Positions 17,693 through 25,813 of a stretch of DNA of 64,000 nucleotides are shown here, piece by piece. The translations under genes were made by a program, and so were the position numbers. Each line of letters starts with the position of its first letter. Within the stretch, counting starts at the first letter, position 1. The stretch is from Paraburkholderia phenazinium. Its GTDB lineage: Bacteria; Pseudomonadota; Gammaproteobacteria; Burkholderiales; Burkholderiaceae. The stretch spans positions 4,030,001-4,094,000 of the forward strand of contig NZ_FSRM01000001.1 of assembly GCF_900141745.1 (NCBI RefSeq). The letters run 5' to 3'. Below the pieces are notes generated by a model. That model worked only from the letters and a program-made list of their open reading frames with translations. It had not been told where the DNA came from and did not search any database.

Positions 17693-19006
17693 TTAAGCCG
17701 AAAACGCCCGGATCATTCCGGCCGCCACCGTGTGATGCGTCGCCTCGTCAATCAGCACGAATGCCCCCGTGCCCTGATGCGAGTCGTACACGTCGCACAC
17801 CACAGGCTTCTGCAGCGTCAACGCCACCCGGCCAATGTCGTTCATCGTCAGATCGTGACGGTCCGTCGCGTGCGACAGCGTATGCACGTCCAGCACCTGT
17901 CTGATCGCACCGATCCGCGCAAACACGGTGTTCGTCGTCTGCTTCAACAGATACTTGCGTTGCGTCGACAAAGGCGTGTCGTCGAACCAGCACAAGTCGG
18001 CTTCCAGCTTCTTCGCCGGTTCCGGTGCCGCTTCGCGCAGCACGAACGTGTCGCCGCGCGATACGTCCACGTCTTCCGCGAGGCGAATCGTCACCGTCTG
18101 CCCCGCGAATGCGCGTTCTACCTGTGCCGTGCCGCCTGGCACCGGGGCGATGATTTCCGCCACCGTCGCTTCGCGGTTAGCCGGCAGTACCACGATCGTG
18201 TCGCCCACCTTCACTTCGCCCGCTTCGATACGGCCCATGTAGCCGCGGAAATCGTCCGCCTGGCTGCCGTCCTGGCGTGCCACCCATTGCACCGGGAAAC
18301 GCAGCGCCTGACCGGTCGGAATCTCTACCGGCAACGCTTCGAGCAGGTCCAGCAGCGGCTCGCCGCCGTACCACGGCATGCGTTCGCTCAGCGTCACGAT
18401 GTTGTCGCCTTTGAGCGCCGATACCGGCACGAAGCGCACATCGGCCAAGCCCAGTTGACGCGCCAGTTCCACATACGCATCGCGGATTTCGTTGAAGCGC
18501 GTCTCGCTGTAGTCGACCAGATCCATCTTGTTGATCGCCACAATCACGTGCTGCAAACCAAGCAGTTTGACGATCGCGCTATGGCGCTTCGTTTGCGGCA
18601 GCAGTTGCGCCACGCCGTCCACGAACGTGACGCGCGTGGCATCCACTAGGATGATCGCGGCATGCGCCGTCGATGCGCCCGTCACCATGTTGCGCGTGTA
18701 CTGCTCGTGGCCCGGGGTGTCGGCAATGATGAACTTGCGCTTGGCCGTCGCGAAGTACCGATACGCGACGTCGATCGTGATGCCCTGCTCGCGTTCGGCT
18801 TCAAGGCCGTCCGTCAGCAGCGACAGATCGATTTCGTCGCCTACGGTGCGCTTGTTTTTAGCGCGTGACAGTGCGGACAACTGGTCCGAGAGCACCGCCT
18901 TGCTGTCGTAAAGCAGACGCCCGATCAGCGTGCTCTTGCCGTCGTCGACGCTACCCGCCGTAATGAAGCGCAGCACGCCAAGGTCTTGCGGTTGATGAAT
19001 ACTCAT
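17693..19006 (-). CDS. cysN: Sulfate adenylyltransferase GTPase subunit
   Basis: CysN is the regulatory GTPase of ATP sulfurylase; GTP hydrolysis drives APS formation by CysD. The 437-residue protein has all G-motifs: GSVDDGKST (P-loop, residues 18-26), DTPGHEQYTRN (about 95-105) and NKMD (about 157). There is no C-terminal CysC kinase domain, matching a pathway that reduces APS directly. It follows cysD after 58 bases that contain a strong leader hairpin (19025-19058), and GGTAGGGA precedes its ATG. Confidence 0.95.
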   Translation of the reverse strand: MSIHQPQDLGVLRFITAGSVDDGKSTLIGRLLYDSKAVLSDQLSALSRAKNKRTVGDEIDLSLLTDGLEAEREQGITIDVAYRYFATAKRKFIIADTPGHEQYTRNMVTGASTAHAAIILVDATRVTFVDGVAQLLPQTKRHSAIVKLLGLQHVIVAINKMDLVDYSETRFNEIRDAYVELARQLGLADVRFVPVSALKGDNIVTLSERMPWYGGEPLLDLLEALPVEIPTGQALRFPVQWVARQDGSQADDFRGYMGRIEAGEVKVGDTIVVLPANREATVAEIIAPVPGGTAQVERAFAGQTVTIRLAEDVDVSRGDTFVLREAAPEPAKKLEADLCWFDDTPLSTQRKYLLKQTTNTVFARIGAIRQVLDVHTLSHATDRHDLTMNDIGRVALTLQKPVVCDVYDSHQGTGAFVLIDEATHHTVAAGMIRAFSA

Positions 19007-19024
19007 GATTTCCCTACCTCTGTC

Positions 19025-19058
19025 GACCGGAGTTGGCGCTAAAGCGCTTGCTCCGGTC
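19025..19058 (-). promoter_or_regulatory. Conserved 5'-leader hairpin, copy A (before cysN)
   Basis: On the transcript strand an 8-bp outer stem (GACCGGAG with CTCCGGTC) encloses a 5-bp inner stem with a 4-base loop. It ends 18 bases before the cysN start and is followed by GACAGAGG. A second copy with compensatory base changes precedes a sugar-binding protein gene at 35730-35763. It has no T tract, so it does not look like a simple terminator. Confidence 0.7.
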
Positions 19059-19064
19059 CCGTGC

Positions 19065-20027
19065 CTAGAAATAACCTTGCTTTTTGCGCTGTTCCATCGC
19101 GGCTTCGGACACCTGATCGTCCATCCGCGTCGCGCCGCGTTCCGTGATTTCGGTCACGGCCGTCTCAGCGATGATCTTCTCGAGATCGTCCGCGTCGCTT
19201 TCCACCGGGCACGTGCAGCTAATGTCGCCCACGGTGCGGAAACGCACCTGCGCCACTTCGCTGGTTTCGCCTTCACGCATCGGCGTGAGCGGCGTGACCG
19301 GCACCAGCAGTCCATTGCGACGCACGATTTCGCGTTGATGCGCGTAGTAGATCGACGGCAGCTCGAGCTGTTCGCGGGCGATGTATTGCCACACGTCCAG
19401 TTCGGTCCAGTTCGAGATCGGGAACACGCGCAGGTGCTCACCGTTGTGCAGACGCGCGTTATACAGGCTCCACAGTTCCGGGCGCTGCGCCTTCGGATCC
19501 CATTGGCCGAATTCATCACGGAACGAGAAGATCCGCTCTTTCGCGCGGGCCTTTTCTTCGTCGCGACGCGCGCCGCCAATCAGTGCGGTGAACTCATGTT
19601 CAGCGATCGTTTCGAGCAACGTCACGGCCTGCGCGGCGTTGCGCGAATCCGTTTCGCGGCGCAGACGCACGGTGCCGCGCTTGATCGAATCTTCGACATG
19701 GCCGATCACCAGTTCAGCGCCGATCTGCTCGGCACGGCGGTCGCGGAAGTCGATCACTTCCTGATAGTTATGGCCCGTGTCGATATGCACGAGCGGGAAC
19801 GGCAGCACGGTCTTGCGGTTCGCGCCGAGGCCGAATGCCTTCAGCGCCAGGTGCAGCACGACGACCGAGTCCTTGCCGCCCGAAAACAGCAGCGCGGGCT
19901 TGCTGCATTCGGCGACCAGTTCGCGCAGGATGTGAATCGATTCAGCTTCGAGCCAGTCCAGGTGATCCATCCGGGTTGCAGTGTCCGTATTCGGTGCGTT
20001 GACAGTGGAATCGAGCGTGGTGCTCAT
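19065..20027 (-). CDS. cysD: Sulfate adenylyltransferase catalytic subunit
   Basis: CysD transfers AMP from ATP to sulfate to make APS. The 320-residue protein carries the PP-loop motif LLFSGGKDSVVVLHL (near residue 45), HIDTGHNYQEVIDFRD, and the C-terminal RFRTVGDISCTCPVES segment of the PAPS-reductase superfamily sulfurylases. I start at the ATG at 20027, preceded by AAGGA; an upstream start is possible but unlikely. The 89-base gap to cysH has an AT-rich patch with a small palindrome ATTCTATCGAGAAT (20085-20098). Confidence 0.96.
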   Translation of the reverse strand: MSTTLDSTVNAPNTDTATRMDHLDWLEAESIHILRELVAECSKPALLFSGGKDSVVVLHLALKAFGLGANRKTVLPFPLVHIDTGHNYQEVIDFRDRRAEQIGAELVIGHVEDSIKRGTVRLRRETDSRNAAQAVTLLETIAEHEFTALIGGARRDEEKARAKERIFSFRDEFGQWDPKAQRPELWSLYNARLHNGEHLRVFPISNWTELDVWQYIAREQLELPSIYYAHQREIVRRNGLLVPVTPLTPMREGETSEVAQVRFRTVGDISCTCPVESDADDLEKIIAETAVTEITERGATRMDDQVSEAAMEQRKKQGYF

Positions 20028-20116
20028 GTTCGGGTCCTTCGTGAGTTCGTGTCGCCGGCGGCTGCCCGCGTCACGCAAATATTCATTCTATCGAGAATTA
20101 AAACCGGCTTCGGCGA

Positions 20117-20869
20117 TCAGGCGGAGGCGCTTTCATCGACGACCGCGATTGGGATCGTGGTGATATGCAGGCCGCATTCCTTCGTGTCACGCGACTCCCA
20201 CCACCAGCGCCCTGCCCGGCTATCCTCGCCGGGACGGATCGCCCGCGTACACGGCTCGCAGCCGATGCTCGGATACCCGCGCGCATGCAGCGGGTTCACA
20301 GGCACGTCGAACGCAGTCAGGTATGCCCACACATCGGCCTCGGTCCAGTCCGTGAGCGGATTGAACTTGGCGATATTGCGTGCCGCGTCGTGCTCTTCCT
20401 CGTGCAGCTCTGCACGAGTGACCGATTGCTCGCGGCGCTGACCCGTCACCCAGGCGCTAACGTTCGACAGCGCGCGGTTCAGCGGCTCGACCTTGCGGAT
20501 CTCGCAGCAGCGCTTGCGCAGATCGACGCTTTCGTAAAACGCGTTCAGGCCGTGCGAGGCGACGTATTCGTCGACCGCTGCCGTTTGCGGATGAAACTGT
20601 TCGATCTCATAGTCATAGCGCTCGCGCACACGGTCGAGCATGCCGACCGTTTCCGCGTGCAGACGGCCCGTATTCAGCGAGAAGATACCGATCTTCACCT
20701 GACGCGACAGGATGGCGTGCGTAAGCAGCATGTCTTCCGCCGCGAGGCTGCTTGCGAACTTCACCTTGTCGTGACGGGCCGCGATCGAATCGAGCAGCGC
20801 GTCGAGGCGCTCAATCTTCGCAGCCAGTTCCGGCCCGATGGCGGCACCTGCGGTGGCGACGGTACTCAT
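20117..20869 (-). CDS. cysH: APS reductase (assimilatory, 4Fe-4S)
   Basis: This 250-residue enzyme reduces APS to sulfite with thioredoxin. The Fe-S cluster cysteines that separate APS reductases from the E. coli PAPS type are present: C121-C122 in KRCCEIRKVEPL and C204/C207 in CEPCTR. The catalytic cysteine is C232 in ECGLH. The P-loop-like SSLAAEDML (residues 40-48) and SLNTGRL are family markers. The absence of a cysC fits. It overlaps the upstream DUF934 gene by 4 bases (ATGA). Confidence 0.95.
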   Translation of the reverse strand: MSTVATAGAAIGPELAAKIERLDALLDSIAARHDKVKFASSLAAEDMLLTHAILSRQVKIGIFSLNTGRLHAETVGMLDRVRERYDYEIEQFHPQTAAVDEYVASHGLNAFYESVDLRKRCCEIRKVEPLNRALSNVSAWVTGQRREQSVTRAELHEEEHDAARNIAKFNPLTDWTEADVWAYLTAFDVPVNPLHARGYPSIGCEPCTRAIRPGEDSRAGRWWWESRDTKECGLHITTIPIAVVDESASA

Positions 20870-21408
20870 ACCGCAGCCTTCTCCGCAGCAGCGGCTTCGC
20901 GGCGGCGGAACAGCGGCGACGGGTTATCCACCGCGCCCTGATACTGCACGGTAAATTCGTCGAACGCTTTCAGTGCGTCGTGCAGGTCTTTGTCGGCACG
21001 CACGGCGTACGCGTCGAAGCCGCAGCGGAACATGAAGGTGAGTTGATCGCGCAGCACGTCGCCGATCGCGCGAATCTCGCCCTTGTAACCATAACGCTCG
21101 CGCAAGAGACGTCCAATGCTGTAACCGCGGCCGTCGCGGAACACCGGGAAGTCCACGGCAATCAGCGCGACCTTGTCGAAGTCGGCGACGATATCCGCCG
21201 GTTCGCTGTCCGCTGCGAGCCACACTGCAATTTCAGCGGCGCTGCGCGAAGCCGTCAGCGCGTCGCGCTCAGCCTGCCACAGCGCCAACGGCACAATGAT
21301 CTTGCCGGCCGGCAACGCGTCCACTGCGGGCAATGCACCGTCTTCCGCTGCACGCACAACTGTCCAGTCATCGTTGACGATCGCGCGATTCTTGATGATA
21401 GAAGCCAT
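20866..21408 (-). CDS. DUF934-family protein linked to sulfite reduction
   Basis: This 180-residue DUF934 protein is almost always found between cysI and cysH in beta- and gammaproteobacteria. Its core runs through ALWQAERDAL, VALIAVDFPVFRDGRGYSIGRLLRERYGYKGEIRAIGDVLRDQL (about residues 80-123) and RCGFDAYAVR. It has no signal peptide and no redox motif that I can see. Annotators often call it a putative oxidoreductase of sulfite reduction, but this rests on gene context. Coupling to cysH by a 4-base overlap supports a shared role. Confidence 0.88.
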   Translation of the reverse strand: MASIIKNRAIVNDDWTVVRAAEDGALPAVDALPAGKIIVPLALWQAERDALTASRSAAEIAVWLAADSEPADIVADFDKVALIAVDFPVFRDGRGYSIGRLLRERYGYKGEIRAIGDVLRDQLTFMFRCGFDAYAVRADKDLHDALKAFDEFTVQYQGAVDNPSPLFRRREAAAAEKAAV

Positions 21409-21431
21409 CTGTTCAATATCCTTTGTCGCGG

Positions 21432-23111
21432 TTACGCGTGAGCCGGTTGACGCGAAGCGTACACGCGTTCCTTGAACGGGGTGATGCCGATCCGGTTGTA
21501 CGTTTCGATAAAGCGCTCGCCTTCAATGCGATGCTCCACGAACGTGTCGATCACCTTCGACATCACGTCCGGCATCTCTTCTGCTGCGAACGACGGGCCG
21601 ATCACCCGGCCGACCTGTGCACCGTTTGCGCCCGTTCCCTGCTCGCCGCCGAGCGTCACCTGATACCACTCCGAGCCATCCTTATCGACGCCCAGAATGC
21701 CGATGTTGCCGATGTGGTGGTGGCCGCAGGCATTGATACAGCCCGAGATGTTTAGCGACACGTCGCCGAGGTCGTACACGTAATCCAGATCGTTGAAGCG
21801 TTCCTGGATTGCCAAAGCAATCGGAATCGACTTCGCATTCGCCAGCGAGCAGAAATCGCCGCCCGGGCAAGCGATGATGTCGGTCAGCAGGCCGACATTC
21901 GGCGTTGCAAACCCTTGTGCCTTGGCCTTTTCCCAGAGGTCGAACAGGTCGCGCTTCTGCACGTTAGCCAGAATCAGATTCTGTTCGTGCGACACGCGGA
22001 TTTCGCCGAGCGAATACTGATCGGCCCAGTCGGCCACCGCTTCCATCTGCGCGTCGGTGGCGTCGCCAGGGGCGATCGTGGTCGGCTTCAACGACAAGGT
22101 CACCGAAGCATAACCCGCCACTTTGTGGGGACGCACATTGCGCTCGACCCAACGGGCGAAGCCGCGGTTTTCCAGCAGATGCTTTTCGAACGAAGCATCC
22201 GTATCCGGCAGTTTTTCGTATTGCGGCGGCGCGAAATATTGCGAAACGCGGTCGACTTCGGCTTGCGTGAGCGTCGACGGGCCGTCCTTCAGGTGCTGCC
22301 ACTCTTCTTCGACCTGCGCCGAGAACTTCTCCGGGCTCAGTGCCTTGACCAGAATCTTGATGCGCGCCTTGTAGATATTGTCCCGGCGGCCGTAGCGATT
22401 GTAGACACGCAGGACGGCTTCGGCGTAGGTCAACAGATGCTGCCACGGCAGGTCGCGGCGGATGATCGCGCCGACGATCGGCGTGCGGCCCATGCCGCCG
22501 CCGGCCAGGATATCGACCACCAGTTCGCCCTGCTCGTTCTTCTTCAGATACACGCCCAGATCGTGGATCTGCACGGCGGCGCGGTCTTCCTTCGAACCGG
22601 AGACGGCGATCTTGAACTTGCGCGGCAGCCAGGCGAATTCGGGGTGGAACGTCGACCATTGACGCAGGATTTCGGCCCACGGACGCGGATCGACCACTTC
22701 GTCGGGCGCGACACCAGCGAACTGGTCGGCGGTGATGTTGCGGATACAGTTGCCCGAAGTCTGAATGCCGTGCATCTGTACAGCAGCGAGCTTGCGCAGG
22801 ATTTCCGGCGTTTCTTCGAGTTGGATCCAGTTGTACTGGATGTTCGAGCGCGTCGAAAAGTGGCCGTAACCGCGGTCGTGTTCACGCGCAATGGTGGCCA
22901 GCACGCGCATCTGGTCGCTGCGCAGGTTGCCGTACGGAATCGCGATACGGTGCATATACGCGTGGCGCTGCATGTACAGGCCATTCTGCAGACGCAGCGG
23001 ACGGAACTCCTCTTCGCTCAATTCGCCCGACAAGCGGCGGCGAACCTGGTCGGCGTACTGCGCGACCCGTTCATCGACGATGGTCTGGTCGTACTGATCG
23101 TATTGGTACAT
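21432..23111 (-). CDS. cysI: Nitrite/sulfite reductase hemoprotein (sulfite reductase)
   Basis: This 559-residue siroheme/4Fe-4S reductase would convert sulfite to sulfide. The cluster-siroheme cysteines are C415 and C421 (CPGGDFC) and C458 and C462 (NISGCINACGHHHIG). The N-terminal half has the typical RLQNGLYMQRHAYMHRIAIPYG. No CysJ flavoprotein is nearby, so electrons may come from ferredoxin or another partner. It is the first gene of a minus-strand operon of cysI, DUF934, cysH, cysD, cysN and cobA, opposite cysB. Confidence 0.93.
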   Translation of the reverse strand: MYQYDQYDQTIVDERVAQYADQVRRRLSGELSEEEFRPLRLQNGLYMQRHAYMHRIAIPYGNLRSDQMRVLATIAREHDRGYGHFSTRSNIQYNWIQLEETPEILRKLAAVQMHGIQTSGNCIRNITADQFAGVAPDEVVDPRPWAEILRQWSTFHPEFAWLPRKFKIAVSGSKEDRAAVQIHDLGVYLKKNEQGELVVDILAGGGMGRTPIVGAIIRRDLPWQHLLTYAEAVLRVYNRYGRRDNIYKARIKILVKALSPEKFSAQVEEEWQHLKDGPSTLTQAEVDRVSQYFAPPQYEKLPDTDASFEKHLLENRGFARWVERNVRPHKVAGYASVTLSLKPTTIAPGDATDAQMEAVADWADQYSLGEIRVSHEQNLILANVQKRDLFDLWEKAKAQGFATPNVGLLTDIIACPGGDFCSLANAKSIPIALAIQERFNDLDYVYDLGDVSLNISGCINACGHHHIGNIGILGVDKDGSEWYQVTLGGEQGTGANGAQVGRVIGPSFAAEEMPDVMSKVIDTFVEHRIEGERFIETYNRIGITPFKERVYASRQPAHA

Positions 23112-23251
23112 TCGGGGACCCCAGTTTGCGTTACACGCCGCGCTCCGGTTGCGCCGCGCAAAGATCTCAGCCTTTGCCAGTGCGGTCGAGCGGACCTTTC
23201 AGACCCCCGCTCATTTGCTAATGACAAAAACAGATATCCATATTGAAAAAG

Positions 23252-23287
23252 ATGGGGAAATAGTAATAAACTCCCCATATACTTCAA
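23252..23287 (-). promoter_or_regulatory. Candidate cysI promoter with overlapping dyad
   Basis: On the minus strand TTGAAG (23287-23282) and TACTAT (23265-23260) are 16 bases apart. A 7-bp inverted repeat (ATGGGGA at 23252-23258, TCCCCAT at 23272-23278) surrounds the -10 box, about 20 bases centre to centre. The whole 23215-23326 stretch is AT-rich and shared with cysB. CysB is the obvious candidate regulator, but its poorly conserved site cannot be assigned from one sequence. Confidence 0.45.
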
Positions 23288-23326
23288 ACGACTAAAAAAT
23301 TCTTTTGATATGCACAGAGGTTATAT

Positions 23327-24268
23327 ATGAACCTGCACCAGTTCCGCTTCGTGCGTGAGGCCGTGCGGCAGAACTTCAACCTCACCGAAGCGGCCAAGGC
23401 ACTGTATACAAGCCAGCCTGGCGTCTCGAAGGCGATCATCGAGCTGGAAGACGAGCTGGGCGTCGAAATCTTCACCCGGCACGGCAAACGCGTCCGCTCG
23501 CTGACAGAGCCGGGGCGCATTATCCTCGCTTCCGTCGAAAAGATCCTACAAGAGGTCGAGAGCCTGAAACGCGTCGGTAAAGATTACGCGGCGCAGGATC
23601 AGGGCAACCTCGTCATCGCGGCCACGCACACGCAAGCACGCTACTCACTTCCGGCCGCTATCGCAGAATTCAAGAAGCGCTTCCCGAAAGTTCACCTTTC
23701 GATTCTGCAAGGCAGCCCGACGCAAGTGGCCGAGATGGTGATCCACGACCAGGCGGATCTGGCGATCGCCACCGAAGCGATCGCTAACTATAAGGAGCTG
23801 GTGTCGCTGCCGTGCTTCCAGTGGCACCACATCGCCGTGATGCAGCCGGACCATCCGCTGCTCGACCGCAAGCTGCTGTCGCTCGACGATCTGAGCCAAT
23901 TCCCGCTGATTACGTATGACAACGCGTTCGCCGGCCGCACCAAGATCAACGAGGCGTTCCGGTTGCGCGGGTTGTCGCCGGATATCGTGCTCGAGGCGAT
24001 CGACGCCGACGTGATCAAGACCTACGTCGAACTGGGTCTGGGCGTCGGCATCATGGCCGATATCGCCTTTAACGCCGAGCGCGACCGCCATCTGCGGGCG
24101 ATGCCGGTCGGCCACCTGTTCGGCAGCAACGTGACGCGGCTCGCGCTCAAAAACGGCGCGTATCTGCGCAGCTATGTGTATACGCTCGTCGAGCTGCTGT
24201 CGCCGAGCATGAACCGCAAGCTCATCGAACAGGCGCTCAAGGGCGAACACGAATCGTACGAGCTGTGA
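23327..24268 (+). CDS. cysB: LysR-family regulator CysB
   Basis: CysB activates the sulfur assimilation genes and responds to N- or O-acetylserine. The 313-residue protein has the CysB-type opening MNLHQFRFVREAVRQNFNLTEAAKALYTSQPGVSKAI, and the effector domain follows with the CysB-like LVIAATHTQARYSLP. Its position opposite cysI agrees. AGAGG lies six bases before the ATG. CysB and Cbl are close paralogues; the cys-operon context favours CysB. Confidence 0.93.
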   Translation: MNLHQFRFVREAVRQNFNLTEAAKALYTSQPGVSKAIIELEDELGVEIFTRHGKRVRSLTEPGRIILASVEKILQEVESLKRVGKDYAAQDQGNLVIAATHTQARYSLPAAIAEFKKRFPKVHLSILQGSPTQVAEMVIHDQADLAIATEAIANYKELVSLPCFQWHHIAVMQPDHPLLDRKLLSLDDLSQFPLITYDNAFAGRTKINEAFRLRGLSPDIVLEAIDADVIKTYVELGLGVGIMADIAFNAERDRHLRAMPVGHLFGSNVTRLALKNGAYLRSYVYTLVELLSPSMNRKLIEQALKGEHESYEL

Positions 24269-24335
24269 TTCAATTCACCGTTTTGCACTGCCCTCTTCCT
24301 GCTTTCCTTCCCGCTTACCGTTTCGGAGACTTCCG

Positions 24336-25496
24336 ATGACGTCGTATAAAAAGACCCTGCGCGGCATTGCCGTGCTCGGGGCACTCGTTGCGGCAACGGC
24401 CGCGCATGCCGACCTGAAAGTCGGTATCGATCTGTCAAGCACCGGCCCCGCGGCCGTGATCGGCATTACCAGCAAGAACGCGATGCTGATGTGGCCGGAC
24501 ACGATTGCCGGCCAGAAAGCGGACTACATCATTCTGGACGACGGTTCCGATCCGGGCGCCGCGGTACGCAACATCCACAAACTGATCAACGAAGACCACG
24601 TCGACGTGATCGTCGGGCCGAATATCACGCCGGCAGCGATCGCCGCGTTGGACCCGGTCGCGGAAAGCCAGACGCCGATGATCACGCTGGTTGGCTCGGC
24701 CAGCGTGGTCGAGCCGCAGGAAGGCAAGCGCGTGTGGGCCTTCAAGATGGCGCAGACCGATAGCGCGATGGCCGATGTGATAACGCGCTACATGTCGAAT
24801 CACAACGTCAAGACGGTTGGGTTCATTGGCTTCGCGGATGGCTATGGCGAAAGCTGGCTCAACGAATTTTCGAAGTTTGCGGCGCTTCGGCATATCCAGC
24901 TGGTTGCGACCGAACGCTTTAACCGCACCGATGCGAGCGTCACCGGACAAGTGCTGAAAGTAATGGCGGCACGGCCCGATGCGATCCTGATTGCGGGCGC
25001 CGGCACGCCGACGGTGTTGCCGCAGCGCACGCTGATCGAACGCGGCTTCAAGGGCGCGATTTACCAGACGCACGGGATTGCGACGCCGGAGTTCATCAAG
25101 CTCGGTGGCAAGGATGTCGAAGGCACGCTGTTCCCGACGCAACCGGTCGTGGTAGCGCGCACGCTGCCTGCGGATCATCCGGCGAAGAAGGCCGCGCTAG
25201 CGTTCGTGAATGCGTATGAAGCGAAGTACGGTCCGGGCTCTGTCACGCAGTTCGCGGGCGATGCGGCGGGGGTTTATCCGCGGCTGCAGGATGCCGTGGC
25301 ACGAGCGCTGAAGACGGCGCAACCGGGCACGCCGGCATTCCGTGTCGCTCTGCGCGATGAGCTGGAACATGCGCATGAGCTGGTCGTGCCGAACGGCGTG
25401 GTCAACAGCAGCGCGAAAGATCACGTCGGCCTCGATCAGCGGGCCAGCGTGATGGGGATTATCAAGGATGGGAAGTTCGTCTATCTGAGCCAGTAA
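24336..25496 (+). CDS. Orphan branched-chain amino acid-type ABC binding protein
   Basis: This 386-residue periplasmic protein has a Sec signal peptide (cleavage likely after AAHA, about residue 25) and a type I periplasmic-binding fold of the Leu/Ile/Val group (Peripla_BP_6), with opening LKVGIDLSSTGPAAVIG and the hinge GPNITPAAIAALDPVAES. No permease or ATPase gene is adjacent, so it must work with a transporter encoded elsewhere. It sits 67 bases downstream of cysB on the same strand and could be cotranscribed with it. The ligand is not evident. Confidence 0.85.
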   Translation: MTSYKKTLRGIAVLGALVAATAAHADLKVGIDLSSTGPAAVIGITSKNAMLMWPDTIAGQKADYIILDDGSDPGAAVRNIHKLINEDHVDVIVGPNITPAAIAALDPVAESQTPMITLVGSASVVEPQEGKRVWAFKMAQTDSAMADVITRYMSNHNVKTVGFIGFADGYGESWLNEFSKFAALRHIQLVATERFNRTDASVTGQVLKVMAARPDAILIAGAGTPTVLPQRTLIERGFKGAIYQTHGIATPEFIKLGGKDVEGTLFPTQPVVVARTLPADHPAKKAALAFVNAYEAKYGPGSVTQFAGDAAGVYPRLQDAVARALKTAQPGTPAFRVALRDELEHAHELVVPNGVVNSSAKDHVGLDQRASVMGIIKDGKFVYLSQ

Positions 25497-25745
25497 GCCT
25501 GGCGGGCCGGGAATCCGGCCCGTATTGCCAAGGTGGGGCTGCCCGGAATTCACCCGCACCCACCCTTGGGCCTTCCGTCACGCGCGTCACCCAGCGTTAG
25601 CGCGTCATCTCGCCTTGCGGCGCGTCAGCCCGCAACACCTCCCCGCCGTCCCCTTGTTTCCCTTTCCGGAAAGCGCACGCACGCGCTCGTCCTCCATCGA
25701 CGCCCCATCCAGGGAAAACCACAGCCTCACCCGCGACGCTTTCCT
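25497..25745. other. Intergenic region before the DeoR operon
   Basis: The left part has a GC hairpin (GGGCCGG-GAAT-CCGGCCC, 25504-25521) just after the binding-protein stop, without a T tract. The rest shows no gene I can support; the promoter and operators of the deoR-type gene lie in 25746-25804. Confidence 0.4.
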
Positions 25746-25804
25746 TTGACTCTCTTTCGATTCGAAACTACTATCTTTCGAAACAAAAGCGTTTTCTTTC
25801 GAAG
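25746..25804 (+). promoter_or_regulatory. Promoter and triple operator of the DeoR operon
   Basis: TTGACT (25746-25751) and TACTAT (25769-25774) are 17 bases apart, a good sigma-70 promoter. TTCGAA occurs three times (25761-25766, 25777-25782, 25798-25803), one in the spacer, one just past the -10 box and one in the leader, each in a CTTTCGAA-like context. Spacing is 16 and 21 bases. Repeated short operators around the promoter suit autorepression by the DeoR protein encoded 10 bases further on. Confidence 0.65.
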
Positions 25805-25813
25805 AGCGGAGAC

